Origin: Hyposmocoma kahamanoa
Taxonomy: Eukaryota; Arthropoda; Insecta; Lepidoptera; Cosmopterigidae
NCBI RefSeq assembly: GCF_003589595.1
Contig: NW_020653852.1
Location: forward strand, 5,719,234 to 5,783,233
Direction of reading: 5' to 3'
DNA: 64,000 nucleotides
The notes below the pieces were generated by a model. It made no database searches. It saw only the letters and a program-made list of their open reading frames with translations, and had not been told where the DNA came from. This document shows positions 1-10,865 of this stretch, one piece after another. Within the stretch, counting starts at the first letter, position 1. The number at the start of each line of letters is the position of its first letter. The translations under genes and the position numbers were made by a program.

Positions 1-635
1 AACTGGGAATGGGAACCCCATAAATTTATAACAGATTTCGAACAAGCGGCAATAAATGCCATTGAACGTGCATTTCCCCAGGTGTTACATCACGGTTGCT
101 ACTTCCATTTCCTGGATAAAATTAAAAGGAAAGCTACGCAACTTAAAATCCTACATAAATTTAAAAAAAATAGTAACAAAAACTTAAATAAAATAGTGAG
201 CTTTTGTGCATGGTTCTCCCTCTTTTGCCAGAGTCCAAAATAGAAGAAGGTCTGAATTATATAATTGCAGAGAGTGTAATTATTGGTACTACATAAGAAG
301 TTAATGATTTGTTAAAGTATATAACACATTTTTGGATGCCGAAAAAAGCACAGTGGTGCAGTTTTGGCGAGAGACATCGAACAACGAATTGTTGCGAAGC
401 ATGGAACGGTCAATTTAACAAGCGTTTTATGAGAAAACCTACCACAACATGCCAATTTCTAAAAGTTCTAAAAACAGATGCTGCATACCATTCCGTAAAT
501 GCTTTGACAACAGAGCCACAAAACTTAAGATCAAAAGCGGTGATCGACCGCAACAATTACATTCAACACGTGCAAATGCAATTAATTCAAGGCGACATTA
601 CAGTCGCATTGTTTTTAGAAAAATTGCGTCGTTAG
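1..635 (+). pseudogene. Broken MULE-type transposase fragment
   Basis: Frame 1 is open from the left edge to a stop at 241-243 and reads a block typical of MULE transposases: ITDFEQAAINAIERAFP followed by a GCYFHF motif. A second block, in another frame (about 297-635), contains a WMPKKAQWCSFGE segment and a TTNCCEAWN segment, like the C-terminal part of insect proteins carrying this domain. A frame change and stops at 241 and 294 separate the two blocks, so no intact protein can be made. The N-terminal part would lie off the left edge. The family call is from recognition of motif order, not from a search. Confidence 0.6.
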
Positions 636-719
636 AAAATGTGAGTTTTATTTTCACAAGTAAATACACGGTATAAACAAGTATAATTTTCAATGGTACT
701 AAGGACACATAGTAGTATC

Positions 720-743
720 ATTTGTACCATTGATGGTACAAAT
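720..743. repeat. Near-perfect palindrome
   Basis: Arms ATTTGTACCAT (720-730) and ATGGTACAAAT (733-743) are exact reverse complements around a 2-base centre. The word CAATGGTACTA recurs on both sides of it. Confidence 0.7.
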
Positions 744-890
744 CAATGGTACTATAGACACTACGGGGACCCGTTCTTTGTCTCAAGCATACATTTTAAT
801 AGTTTCGAAATTTAAATTATGTGTTTTCGACCAGAATCTCATAGAAATAATTGACTATCTCTTTAAAGGCTGAAGGCACTGGCATAACAA

Positions 891-918
891 TAAAAGCGGG
901 TAACGATACCCGCTTTTA
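891..918. repeat. Perfect 12-bp stem, 4-base loop hairpin
   Basis: TAAAAGCGGGTA (891-902) pairs exactly with TACCCGCTTTTA (907-918) around the loop ACGA. It is GC-richer than its surroundings. No gene abuts it. Confidence 0.75.
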
Positions 919-1014
919 CTGTAGCCCAGTTCCTAATTCGTTAGAACTTCAGATGTATTCACAACAGCTGTGTTCCAACTGTAGTAGAAAATAAATTTAG
1001 AGGCTTAACTTAGC

Positions 1015-1130
1015 TACGGAACGAGTCAGTAGACTTTATGAAAGCTTTTTGTTCACTCAGCCCGCTGGTAACTTTTCAGCTACCAGCTACTAACAAGGGA
1101 TGTCGCTTTATTAATTGCAATATTTATTTT
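1015..1130. repeat. Probable SINE-2 remnant
   Basis: It shares scattered blocks (an ACGA.CCAG.GGACTTTA-like segment and a CAGCTACCAGC block) with the better SINE-2 copy at 7370-7620. The tRNA boxes are not recognisable. Confidence 0.3.
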
Positions 1131-2346
1131 ATTGATTAACATGATATTTTTACTACCATGATATTCATGTTGGCACAACTGTCGAATAATAGCGCAGACT
1201 ACTGCAAACGACTAGTGCAGACCTCCTAAAGTTTGTTCCAATCCATTATACGAGAAAAGTAAACGAACCGCTTTGGTTAAAATTCGAAAGCAATTACACA
1301 ATAAATGGAATAAGTAACTTTCACGTAAATTTTGAATATTTAGACTTGATATTATTATCATCACTTTTTCCAGCAATATTCATTTGAGTAACATATTAAA
1401 ATCTCATTTGAAAAATGTTAGTTCAAATGTGAGGTTATTTTTCAAATATAGATTTGAGTGTAGTCTATGGTTGCATAGGGCTGTACGGAATTAAGACATT
1501 CAGTTTATTCAATTAAAGTTTTTATAATCGATTACTGAATCGAAAATTTAATCACAGTCGAACGAGTATCTAACTGTAAGGATTTGAAGGAGTATTTAGA
1601 ATTTGAATGCGGAAATTTTAAATTTGCTTTTATAGGTCATGTAAGAAAAAATTTCAAATTTCATGTATGAAATATCATCACTCTGTATTGAGTCACATTG
1701 TTTTAGTAACCAGCAGCGAAATCGCAATCTATGGTGGGGTCAATGATCTGTTTGGTTACTTTTCTGGTACTATGGATTGAAACAGATTATAGTGTAGATG
1801 AAGGAGGAATGCGGATATGGGGCTACGCACTTGCTCGATTTGGCTTTAGTTGAAACAGCAGGCCGAGGGCCCTGACATTTTTTAAATTTGTCGTGGCCAT
1901 GAGAAACCTGGCCACCCTATTGTTACACCACTACGGTTGCGGTGTTTAAGAACTAGTTTCAGGGTCCAATGAAAGTTTAGGAGTTTTAAAGTACCCGAGA
2001 AAAATTATAATACGGGATTCTGGTCCACTGCTAATTGTTTTCTAATGGGTTGTACATCCGATGATCTTAAATTAACGTGTCATAAATGTCAAGTTTACAT
2101 AAATTCTGTTTATAACAAATTCTTAAAATTATTTTTGTAATAATTTGTCTAAATTTATGACAATAAGATCATATCACTTGTCGTGTCTGGATGTTAGTCT
2201 TATGGATTCGTAACGTATCTCTAAACCCATGTTCATGTGACGCTAGCTACACCTCGATTTGAAAACTTTCGAACGAAATTTTTGGTTCATGTATGCATGA
2301 AGAATTGTAATTTTGTACTATCAGCTAAGGTTCTTTTTACATAGGA

Positions 2347-2550
2347 GTAATTTTCAGGTTAGTTTTCTCTACCTAATTTCGGTTGCAATTTTTAATTTTT
2401 GAAATATTCTAGAACATTATTATGAAGTATTATTTACTATTACAGTATAGTATCTTGAAACATTATTTAATATTTCACGATAATATGTATGTATACTGGA
2501 ATACAAATTGCCAGCGAAATTAGGTAGAGAAAACTGACCTGAAAATTACC
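2347..2550. mobile_element. MITE-like element with ~44-bp inverted ends
   Basis: The left end (GTAATTTTCAGGTTAGTTTT onward) and the reverse complement of the right end (GTAATTTTCAGGTCAGTTTT onward) match through a shared CTCTACCTAATTTCG with only a few differences. The AT-rich interior has no ORF. This is typical of a non-autonomous DNA transposon; I could not fix the target duplication. Confidence 0.6.
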
Positions 2551-4210
2551 CATAAGCAACATTGGCCCGGTAGCGGTTACCCGCAGTTTGCTTGTGGTTA
2601 TCAACCAATTGCGTTTAAGGGCAAGATCATATTTTTATTATAAACATAATTTTTTCACAAAAACAACGGGACTAGTTGTCTAGCTAATCTCCTCCTGCAA
2701 ACAAAACTGACTGTCAAAATGTTTGCGACTAGGAAGGCTTCATCTTTACTGATAGTACGCATGTTTAGATACATTAATTTATTCGTGGTTTGAAAGTTTT
2801 CGTTATCGGATGTTAATCATGCCTGATCTCATTCTTTCATCACATTACATAGCAATTTTATAACAGATTTCTCAGTAGTATCAAAATATACATACTTGAA
2901 CTATAAAACCAAATATTAAACACTGCTTGCATTCAACTAATGCCGCATTAGCTTGATAAAGCGAATAGTTATAGCAAAACGCCGAATATTTAAGTCAGTT
3001 GTTTATAGTATAATAATTGAAAAAATAAATCGTCCCTATAAAATGCGCAAGCGTTTATGCAAAAGTAAGTACAATTGACCTTGTAACATTGCTCTTGACA
3101 ACAATGTCGTAATTTTTCGATACTATTGAGAGATCTCGATACAAGGTGAAGGGGCCACGTCTTGTATGTGATTATTATGTGTGACTTGCAAATAGGACAC
3201 GCCAAAGGAGAGTATAATAATGTCTTAATTTGCACACAGTATCCCTAAAACACTTGTGGTTTCGCAAAATTTCAAGGACTGATTATAAAAATTGTACATA
3301 CAATAAATTTGTCAAATAATGAACTTGAGAAAGAACAAAACGTCTCATATTTATTATTAATTATAATTATAATTTCGTAGTAATTTGTTAGGAGTGAGAA
3401 TGTTGTTGACGTTGTTTAATTTTAGTGAATTAAAATGATTTAGTATTGTTCAGTTCGATGTTGCAATGGGCGGATTTTATCTTGACGTCGTTTCGACACA
3501 ATAGAATGTGGTCTCTATTTTGTTTTAAATTGTAGTCATGCTTCCATTAGCGTGTTGTGGTTGCGCCCGTTGGAACATCAAGTACCTTATAATTGACCTC
3601 ACGCATCATTTTGACTCCGTACCAGGAGTTTATAGATTTATTTAAAAAAATCAAAATTTTAATATTCTGTACACGTTTTTTCATAATTCCCTTTGAAACA
3701 GTTGGATGTGGCCTTATAAAAAGGGTACATTTGCTGTTGTTAATATGTAAATAAAAGTTATTGTAAATAATAAAATTATAAAATATATGTTTTTTGCTAT
3801 ACATCTTGGTTTTTTTAATACCATATTTATCATCTCTATCTCATATCTCATATTTTCATAACTGAGATAGATAATATAGACTTATATTACATAATATGTA
3901 GGTACGACGCAGCAAAAATTATAAATAAGAACGACATGCCACAGGTGCGTTGAAACTGCGCGCCGCCGCAAGCAATATAGTGCGCTGAAATCATAGCGTT
4001 GCGACGACACAACAACCGTGTGGCGCGATGCCACATGGCGTCTAAGGCATACGATCTTATTCAGCTTTCAGTAACGAACCTTCTTATCTAATTGTCGTAC
4101 ATCTTTTTATAAATATAACTCATTGATGGAATGAGTTCATCATGAGCTATTATGATTTTGATGTTTTATTGAAATGGGATTTTTTTGTAAATGACTTGCA
4201 GGTGGAACAA

Positions 4211-4267
4211 GGGGGGGGGGGGGTGGGGGGTGACGTATAAAAAAAAAGGGGGGAAAAAACCCCCCTT
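4211..4267. other. Homopolymer cluster with G6-A6-C6 hairpin
   Basis: A run of 13 G, then T, then 6 G (4211-4230), is followed by A9, G6, A6 and C6. AAGGGGGG (4246-4253) and CCCCCCTT (4260-4267) pair exactly around A6. It lies just past the poly(A) signal of the neighbouring minus-strand gene. It may be a genuine low-complexity tract or a consensus error. Confidence 0.6.
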
Positions 4268-4272
4268 ACATT

Positions 4273-4278
4273 TTTATT
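4273..4278 (-). promoter_or_regulatory. Candidate poly(A) signal of the three-exon gene
   Basis: TTTATT on the plus strand is AATAAA on the minus strand, 50 bases after the stop codon at 4328-4330. Confidence 0.5.
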
Positions 4279-4327
4279 TTTTAAAATTCACGTTACACTT
4301 TGTGTAAAAGGCTCAAATACATGAAGT

Positions 4328-7300
4328 CTAGTTTGCACTGCAAGAATACTCGCTACAAATAGATACTTCTGCGCCGGCAGGTTGTGCGTAATGAGGTGGA
4401 TCAGGTCCAAGGTTATTCTTCCTGTAGAATGTTTCCTTCAGTAGAGCTTCCCGACCGTGGTGGACGTCTTTACCAAGCAATTTAGAGGCCTTTTGATTCC
4501 ATCCATAGTCCCAACTTGTTACTATTCTGAAGTAAAATCTGTATAAATGAAAATATGTGATATTGGATGAAAAACCCAACGACTGTTACTTTAAATTCAA
4601 TTATTGGCACGCGTTTTTTTCATTCTATAGTGCCAATAATAGTACAGTGCCAGAACTAACTTACGTGACACTTAAGGAAAAAAGTTTGTTACCAAGCAAA
4701 ACAGACCAAACTCAAGCTCGCGCTCGTATGTAGCAAGTAGTTCTATCTAAAGTATCTAACCTGACCTTCGAAGAAAGGGTATGAAGGCTACATGGTATGG
4801 AAATGCGTCGCATTCCCTAAAAATACATTTCATCCCGACTGTCTTCCTAGAGGAGGTAACAGATTACGGTTATCCACGTTAAATGTAGTATCTTTCTGAG
4901 GATAAAACTCTAAGTTTATAGATGGTGATTTTCTTACCATAGCTATATATATTACCTTTAAACAGAATGATATTAAGCTAATGAAATTAAGAAGACGTAC
5001 GCTGATTACTATACGGTGTGAAAACACGATTCTTAAAAATTTTTACGATAGAAAAAAACAAACTTAACTCGAAATTGTACAAAACGCTGTATTTAATAAG
5101 TACGTACTTAACATTATATAAATGATTTTTAAACGACTTCCAAAAAAAGGAAGGGGGTTCTTAATTCGACTGTATTTTTTTAACCGACTTCAAAAAAGGA
5201 GGAGGTTCTCAATTCGTCTGTATGTTTCTTTTTTTTGTATGTATGTTATGCAATAACTCCGCCATTTATGAACCGATTTTGATGATTCTTTTTTTGTCGG
5301 AAAGAGGGTACCTCAGAAGTGGTCCCATTTAAATTTGAAGGAAATATTCCACCTCTAAGGGTGATAAACTAGGGGATGAATGACTTTCGAGGTCGGTTTT
5401 TTNNNNNNNNNNGTACCTCAGTAGTGGTCCCACTTAAAATTTAAGCAAATATTCCACCTCTAAGGGCGTCAAACTAGGGAAGGAATGATTTTTGAGGTCT
5501 GTTTTTTTTATATCAACTGAACTAAATAGAACGCCGCTCGACCCAGCAAAATGAATTGATTTTCGATATTTTTTGAATTCGAGCTGAATCCAAAACTGAT
5601 ACAGTTTTATTAAATGAAAGTAAATCGCAGTCAAGATTAAGTCCCTTACCAGTGCGGACTGCGGCGCGAATGACCTGAAATATACTTTCGCGATCAACAG
5701 TAAAATGTACCTATTATGCCTATAAAGCACATTCAGTGTGATGGGGGCGTACTCGCCGCGGAGAACCATTCAATTTATCCACGACACACTTCGTCCGCTC
5801 GTGGACAGCCTGTGTTGCACTGTTAAGGTCCTAAATCGCGCAAAATAGCGCTCCTGTTAAATATTTTTTAAAGTAACAAATTTTGCCACCCTTTTTCCGC
5901 TAGTCACAAACGTTTCGCCTCTCTAGGGTGCACCGACTGGTTATTGATTGCCCAACGCTCGGCCGAAGAGTGAGCTCGTTCAGAATAATGGGTTTTTACA
6001 GTTCAGTACCCCCACTAATATCATTGTTATAATTTAAAAATACTCGCAATAAAGGTGGTGACACAACATTCAATAGTTAATTATTTCAATCTGTTCTGAA
6101 ACGCCCAGGCGTAGGCGTAATACGTTTTCGCATAAATGTAAAATTTCATATGAATGGGAATCTGGTAAAATATGTATGAATTCGAATTGTTTCTAAGAAA
6201 TGCTTACCGGAGCTTAGTTTACAGTTACCTTGGTAGGGAAACAGCCAATATTGGTGTCAGATTAATCTGCTTTTCAATGTTGTTAACTTTATCAAATCCA
6301 TAGTAAGGATTAAATCCATAGAAGGAAGGAAGGCTCCGCACAATCGTAGACGTTTTAGTGTCTTGTGTTAGGCAAGCAACATATAGTAATGAATATTATA
6401 TTTTCATATAAATTCACATGAAATCGATTACTATGTGTGCAGACACGGACACTGCTGCTTCCCGTTGTTTCCATTTGACACACGCCGATTACCAATAAAA
6501 AAGTTTCCCAAGTAAGCAACTAGAAACTGCTGTGGACGTTGTGCTATGACGTCTGCATCGACGTATAGTTAGGACAACAATCAAAGTGTTTATTCATCGA
6601 TATCCTTCGTGACACTGACGGAACACTCGGAAATTTAACAGCGAACTGTTACTATAGGGTCATGGACCAATAACACAAGAGGACTGCTAATATCTATACT
6701 ACAGCAGCTTGATTTTGATTGCCTCTCTCGATCGGAAACTGCGTCTTTTCCGAGTCGAGGCGCATAATTGCGATTCACAACTGGCCGATCGGAAACTTTG
6801 ACATTTCAAACCTAAACAATAGTTGATTTAACTCACAAATTAGAAAGATATAGTAGGAATTAGGTTCATCTTCTCGCTCAGAAACCCATCTGATTTCGAG
6901 ACTACCCGATCGGACGATTCCGTTTTGAATCAAAATCAGGACGCAGATCGTAACTCTGAGAAAGGTAAAAAATCCGTCTTATTTATTTATTAAGTCAGTT
7001 TTTTACCTTGTAATATTATTCAAATATTGATCATGAGCTAAAATTGTTTTGTGAACTTCGACAAATATGCGTGTCATGGAAGAATGGCATAAGTGGAGTT
7101 ATGTAAAACATGTTTATTGCTCTTTGCTATGTTTATTGCATTAGATACAGAAAAATACAACCCACATCCTCTCCAATTCTTGTAACTGTATCTACAATAA
7201 TAGTCGATAGAGCTACAAGAATTGGAGAAGATGTAGGTTATATTTTTCTGTGGCTAATGGAGCAATAAACGTGTTTGACGTAACTTCACTTATGCCATTC

Positions 7301-9594
7301 TTCGATGAGGGGTGTGAGATGGTATTGTGTATTATAATTTATAATTATTAGTACAAAGATCGAAAACTTAGAAATAATTACTGCAATCCGGCCGCATTCG
7401 AACCGACGTCTCATAGCAAACCGTGTCAGACGCTATACCAACTAAGCCAGGGAACGAACCAGCGGACTTTACGAATTTTTCTACGTATGTGCTAGGTGTC
7501 GAATCTTTGTATTTGGTTTTCAACGACTTTTTAACCGTAGCGCCATCTATAAGAAATCTATGAAAGTATTTCGTCACTCAGATAGGTACCTTTACAGCTA
7601 CCAGCCCTGGCTAGAGATTTCGCGATTAACTGTAATGAATTTTTTATTGAATTGATATTCAATAGTATTTTGTGAAATCACTTATTATATAACTAATTAT
7701 TATATCAAACTGGTGGAGTAATGTAACAAAAAATAATTGAATATCAATTCAATAAAAATGTAACTAATTTATAAATTAACGATTTCTAATATGCGTAGAA
7801 TGGCGCTAATACTAAACAAAATAAAAGAATGGCCGCCACTACCTTTCAAAAATCTGTACAATAAGCGTCATCTAGTTGATTTGTTTGTTATCACCCGAAA
7901 TTAGAGGAGCTTTGATAAATTGCAGTTCATCAATGTAAAATAAACAATAGCTCTTTGGTACTCGTCGCGATAACTGGTACACCTATAGGTATTAAATACT
8001 CGACTACGCCGCGCTGTCTTGTATTTTTTTATAATATCATGTGACGGGACGAACAAGTCGTGCGCCCGATGGTAAGCTACACGCCTGTCTATAACAGTTG
8101 CAGTGCCACTCAGAGCTTCAAATCGCACAAAGGTCTGAGGGGCACTGCCACTGCGCCCGTCACCCTGAGATATAAGTTGTAAGTCCCATGTGCCTGTAAT
8201 TTCACCAGCACACTTACCCTTCAAAACCGGAACACAGTAATGCTAACATTACTGCTTGGCGGCAGAAATAGGTAAGGTAGCAATACTTCCCTTTTGAACT
8301 CTTTTACAAGGAGCTCTACTGCTTGCAACTTGCTTGTAACGCGACTAGCAGTTCTCTGTTATTGGTCCAATTGTCCAGAAGTAGCAACTGGCGACAACAA
8401 TCACGATACCCTCTGTTGATAACCAAAAGTGTCTACGTTTGTGCAGTGCCTATAGAACTAACTTTTCTTCAGGTGACTTTTTATTTCTCTCTTTTAAGTA
8501 GGCGAAATCGCCACCCTTCTCCGTGCTGTTATAGAACCTATCCACCACCTCTTGTTCGACGGGTTTCATAAGGCTGTCGTCGTCGCCCCTATGTTCCACT
8601 TCGGTTAGAGGGACTTCTTTGGGGGGGTGCACTTTCTCGTTCAGCACCTATGATATCATCAACAAATAAAGGGCAACATTGTACCTAATTATTTATTAGT
8701 AGTATTAGGCAAGAGAGGCCTACTGTATAGTCCTCTCTTGCCTAATACTCGATATTCAACGAGAACGAGTCTAGAGTCTACTTAAAGTACTTCGTTCTTG
8801 ATCGGTTCGATTCCCTCACAGATGTGTCAAGCAACTTTTAAGTCTTTGAATGCAATATTACTTAATTACTTTTAAAAAGAAAATAATGTATCCATGAAAC
8901 AAAATATCTGCAATATTTGAAATACTTTTCCACCAAGTCCTACAGCGGTAGGATGCCTGTATGCTATTTATACGTACATACAATCATTACTACAATGCTT
9001 AGTTAGTAGTAGAACTGATATTTTTTAGTAGATAGGAAAGACAGCAAAGCGACGTGAAATACTAAAATTTCAAAGTGAATATATTTTTTTAAATATTAAC
9101 ACGAAATGAATATGGCAACAAAAATGCGATTGAGCGCCCTCCCCGCCCCTCAACCTCGCCCCGCTTTGGTATGTTACGTGTATGATAAGGTAAACATAAG
9201 GATAAGGGAAACACTTTTGATAATCTACATTAACTTGCCATGAGAGCGTTGTGACGTTGGAAGATCAAATACTGATTAGGTTACAAAAGGGGTCGATTCG
9301 ATGGCTTGGTCATATGGAAAGGATGATTGTTAGTAAAAATACAGATTTATTGAGCAAATGCGGAGAAGGACCACTTCGGCGTAACCCAAAGTGAGTAGCA
9401 TCAAACAACAGCATAGTGCGTATAGAATTTACCTGAACAAGATCACGTGCAAGGCCAATGCTTATATCTATATCTCTTGCTCTATTCTCTTTAGCTTTCT
9501 CCAAAACCCTGCATAAATATTTCTGGTACCACTGCATGTTGCACCGCTCACTTCGTAGCATGGCATCTTTGCAAAAATCGTAGTCCTTCGCCAT
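4328..9594 (-). CDS. Unrecognised 181-aa protein, three exons
   Basis: I assembled this from splice signals and phase. Exon 1 is 9594-9433 (54 codons), ending CAG|GTAAAT. Exon 2 is 8647-8463 (185 nt), after ATCATAG and before AA|GTTAGT. Exon 3 is 4526-4328 (199 nt), after TTTTACTTCAG and ending in TAG. The lengths sum to 546 nt with no stop at the joins. The start ATG has good context (TCAAAATGG). The N-terminal third is charged and probably helical (WYQKYLCRVLEKAKENRAR). The middle is acidic, with a VVDRFYNSTEKGG segment. The C-terminal exon carries TSWDYGWNQKASKLLGK and NLGPDPPHY. There is no signal peptide or membrane segment. Composition and codon choice look coding, unlike the flanks. 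Two introns hold transposons and hairpins. I do not recognise the family. It lies on the WDR91 strand and may be nested in it. Weak points are the GTTAGT donor and the 3.9-kb second intron. Confidence 0.62.
5129..5505 (+). repeat. REP-3 dispersed repeat, partly duplicated
   Basis: It contains AACCGACTTCAAAAAAGGAG, then an AACTCCGCCATTTATGAACC block and GGTACCTCAGAAGTGGTCCC. The terminal ~100 bp occurs twice, on either side of the N gap. I associate this unit with Lepidoptera genomes from memory. A second fragment is at 59805-59940. It lies in intron 2 of the three-exon gene. Confidence 0.6.
5403..5412. other. Assembly gap (10 N)
   Basis: Ten unknown bases lie exactly between two similar copies of the REP-3 terminal block, which suggests the assembler failed to resolve a repeat. 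Confidence 0.99.
6702..6946 (-). mobile_element. MITE-3 copy 1
   Basis: It has inverted ends: CAGCAGCTTGATTTTGATT at the left, and CTGCGTCCTGATTTTGATT read inward from the right. It is the reverse complement of the copy at 46290-46538 over nearly its whole length. There is no ORF, which fits a non-autonomous DNA transposon. Confidence 0.75.
7075..7307. mobile_element. Foldback element with ~100-base arms
   Basis: Starting CATGGAAGAATGGCATAAGT and ending with its near complement, the two arms pair almost throughout. Shared blocks include CAATTCTTGTA / TACAAGAATTG near the centre (spacer about 30 bp) and ATTGCTC / GAGCAAT further out. It sits in intron 2 of the minus-strand three-exon gene, so a transcript would fold into a long hairpin. 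Confidence 0.75.
7370..7620 (-). repeat. SINE-2 copy, tRNA-derived head
   Basis: On the minus strand, a box A (TGGCTTAGTTGG, 7449-7438) and a box B (GGTTCGAATGC, 7404-7394) are correctly spaced for a Pol III promoter. No 7-bp acceptor stem forms, so this is a SINE head rather than a tRNA gene. Confidence 0.55.
7642..7757. repeat. 22-bp exact inverted repeat
   Basis: TTTTATTGAATTGATATTCAAT (7642-7663) is the exact complement of 7736-7757, separated by 72 bases. It is probably the ends of a small element adjoining SINE-2. Confidence 0.6.
8029..8317 (+). repeat. REP-1 copy 1
   Basis: About 290 bp, beginning ATAATATCATGTGACGGGAC and including CGATGGTAAGCTACACGCC and a GGCGGCAGAAATAGGTAAGG block. 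Copies recur at 54499-54786 (same orientation) and 62811-63030 (inverted). There is no open frame; it may be the tail of a retroelement. Confidence 0.75.
8701..8749. repeat. Perfect 18-bp intronic hairpin
   Basis: AGTATTAGGCAAGAGAGG (8701-8718) pairs exactly with 8732-8749 around a 13-base loop. It lies 54-102 bases upstream of the exon 2 acceptor of the minus-strand gene. Confidence 0.8.
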
Positions 9595-10084
9595 TTTGAT
9601 AAAGCTTCTTGTTTTATTTATAAGTTCAATTTAAAATTATATTTTTTCATTTTTTTTTTGTTCGTGTTATTTATGTTTATTTAATAGATTTGTGCGGATA
9701 TTGAGTTAACATGCTTTTTTATTTTATTATTATTCCTTAATGACGAGGACTGGGCTTGAGTCTGTGTCTATTTCGTTTTGTAAAACTAATTTATAAAATA
9801 TTTTGTAGAAATAATTTACTAATAATTTTTATTTAATTTTTTTTTTTACTTTTTCCTTGCGGAAAGGCGAAGGTGTGTAGACCATGCAGCCTAGTCTTTT
9901 TTAATCCATTTCTAATCTCTTTTCCATTTTCAAGCCTATGCCAAGTCTTTTTTAAGTATGACTTTTGTCTCGTTCACATTCAGATATATTTTGAAACTAT
10001 AATGGTGTTTAACAGTAATCTGACTTTAATTGGATAAAAAAATAAATAAAAGAACTATAGTCCTTGTCTATACACAACTATATG
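9595..10084. other. 5' flank of the three-exon gene
   Basis: AT-rich sequence. A TATAAATA motif (minus strand) lies within about 30 bases upstream of the start codon at 9594, too close to be a confident TATA box for a normal leader. I see nothing else in it. Confidence 0.4.
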
Positions 10085-10440
10085 TTTTTGAGCCCCTGAC
10101 GGAGCACGGCCCGTCCACGTCCCGGATATGTGTGGATAGTCTTTTATGGTTGCAAATCGGTACCCCAAAGCCCAACTATTATAATATTAAGTACAACAGT
10201 TGGAGAAAGGTTATCAATCTCAATATCTGTCTATTTTCTAATATGTCGGTATGTATTTCTAACATTGTTAGATTTATTATTATTGTATAACAAGCCAAAA
10301 AATACACAGTCCATAGTCCATTTGTTTAGGTACTTAACTAAACGTAAACAATCTAGTCTATTAAATGAAATATATATTTATAAAATGTTTTTACTTACCT
10401 TCAAATATATAATACGAATATTTAGTTTCATATGAAATTA
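10085..10440 (+). repeat. REP-4 copy 1, with half of a MITE-5 end
   Basis: The first ~50 bp match the right end of MITE-5 (GAGCACGGCCCGTCCACGTC). The following ~300 bp (AAAGCCCAACTAT onward to TTTCATATGAAATT) recur in the same orientation at 14150-14470. The pair brackets LINE-1. Confidence 0.65.
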
Positions 10441-10865
10441 GTTTCCAAAGTCTAAGCATTTCGAGGATAAATCGAAAAAATGTGAAAATTAGAGGTCATT
10501 TCTGACTGATATTTATCTATCGAGGAAACTTTATTGTTTTATGTTTCTGATTAATGTCTATGCTTGAATATATCGTGTAGTTACTCACACAATATTTTAT
10601 TTTTAACTTTATATATATGTGGATATACCCCTCTAAAATCAAAATCGAAGATTAAGAATTTTTCCTCTACTCCCTCTTAAAATACGGTAAAGTTAGTACA
10701 AGCAATAACACATTATTCGTAAATAGTAAACAAATTCATGTCAAGGTAATACAGAAAATAATAAAGTAAAATGTCATGAAGAAAAATTAATAATATGTCA
10801 GATTAAAAATTAAGATTATAGTAAAGCTAAACTTAAACTTAAATACTGCTGGGTCTGATCAATGT

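Larger units (their letters stand above)
636..4210. other. Non-coding stretch with small inverted repeats
   Basis: No coding exon is convincing here. It holds two short hairpins (720-743 and 891-918), a probable SINE-2 remnant near 1015-1130, and one inverted-repeat element at 2347-2550. The rest is AT-rich unique-looking sequence in which I see nothing. Confidence 0.5.

Noticed and set aside
891..918. Bacterial-type transcription terminator
   Set aside because: Although a stem with flanking T/A is present, the context is a eukaryotic nuclear genome with no adjacent gene.
4740..4850. Extra minus-strand exon inside intron 2 of the three-exon gene
   Set aside because: A weak acceptor and a GTTAGA donor can be drawn, but the frame is short, and adding it breaks the phase that joins exons 2 and 3.
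7394..7450. tRNA gene on the minus strand
   Set aside because: Boxes are present, but the 5' and 3' ends do not pair as an acceptor stem.
8323..8571. Plus-strand 82-codon protein
   Set aside because: It is the antisense shadow of exon 2 of the minus-strand gene and of REP-1.
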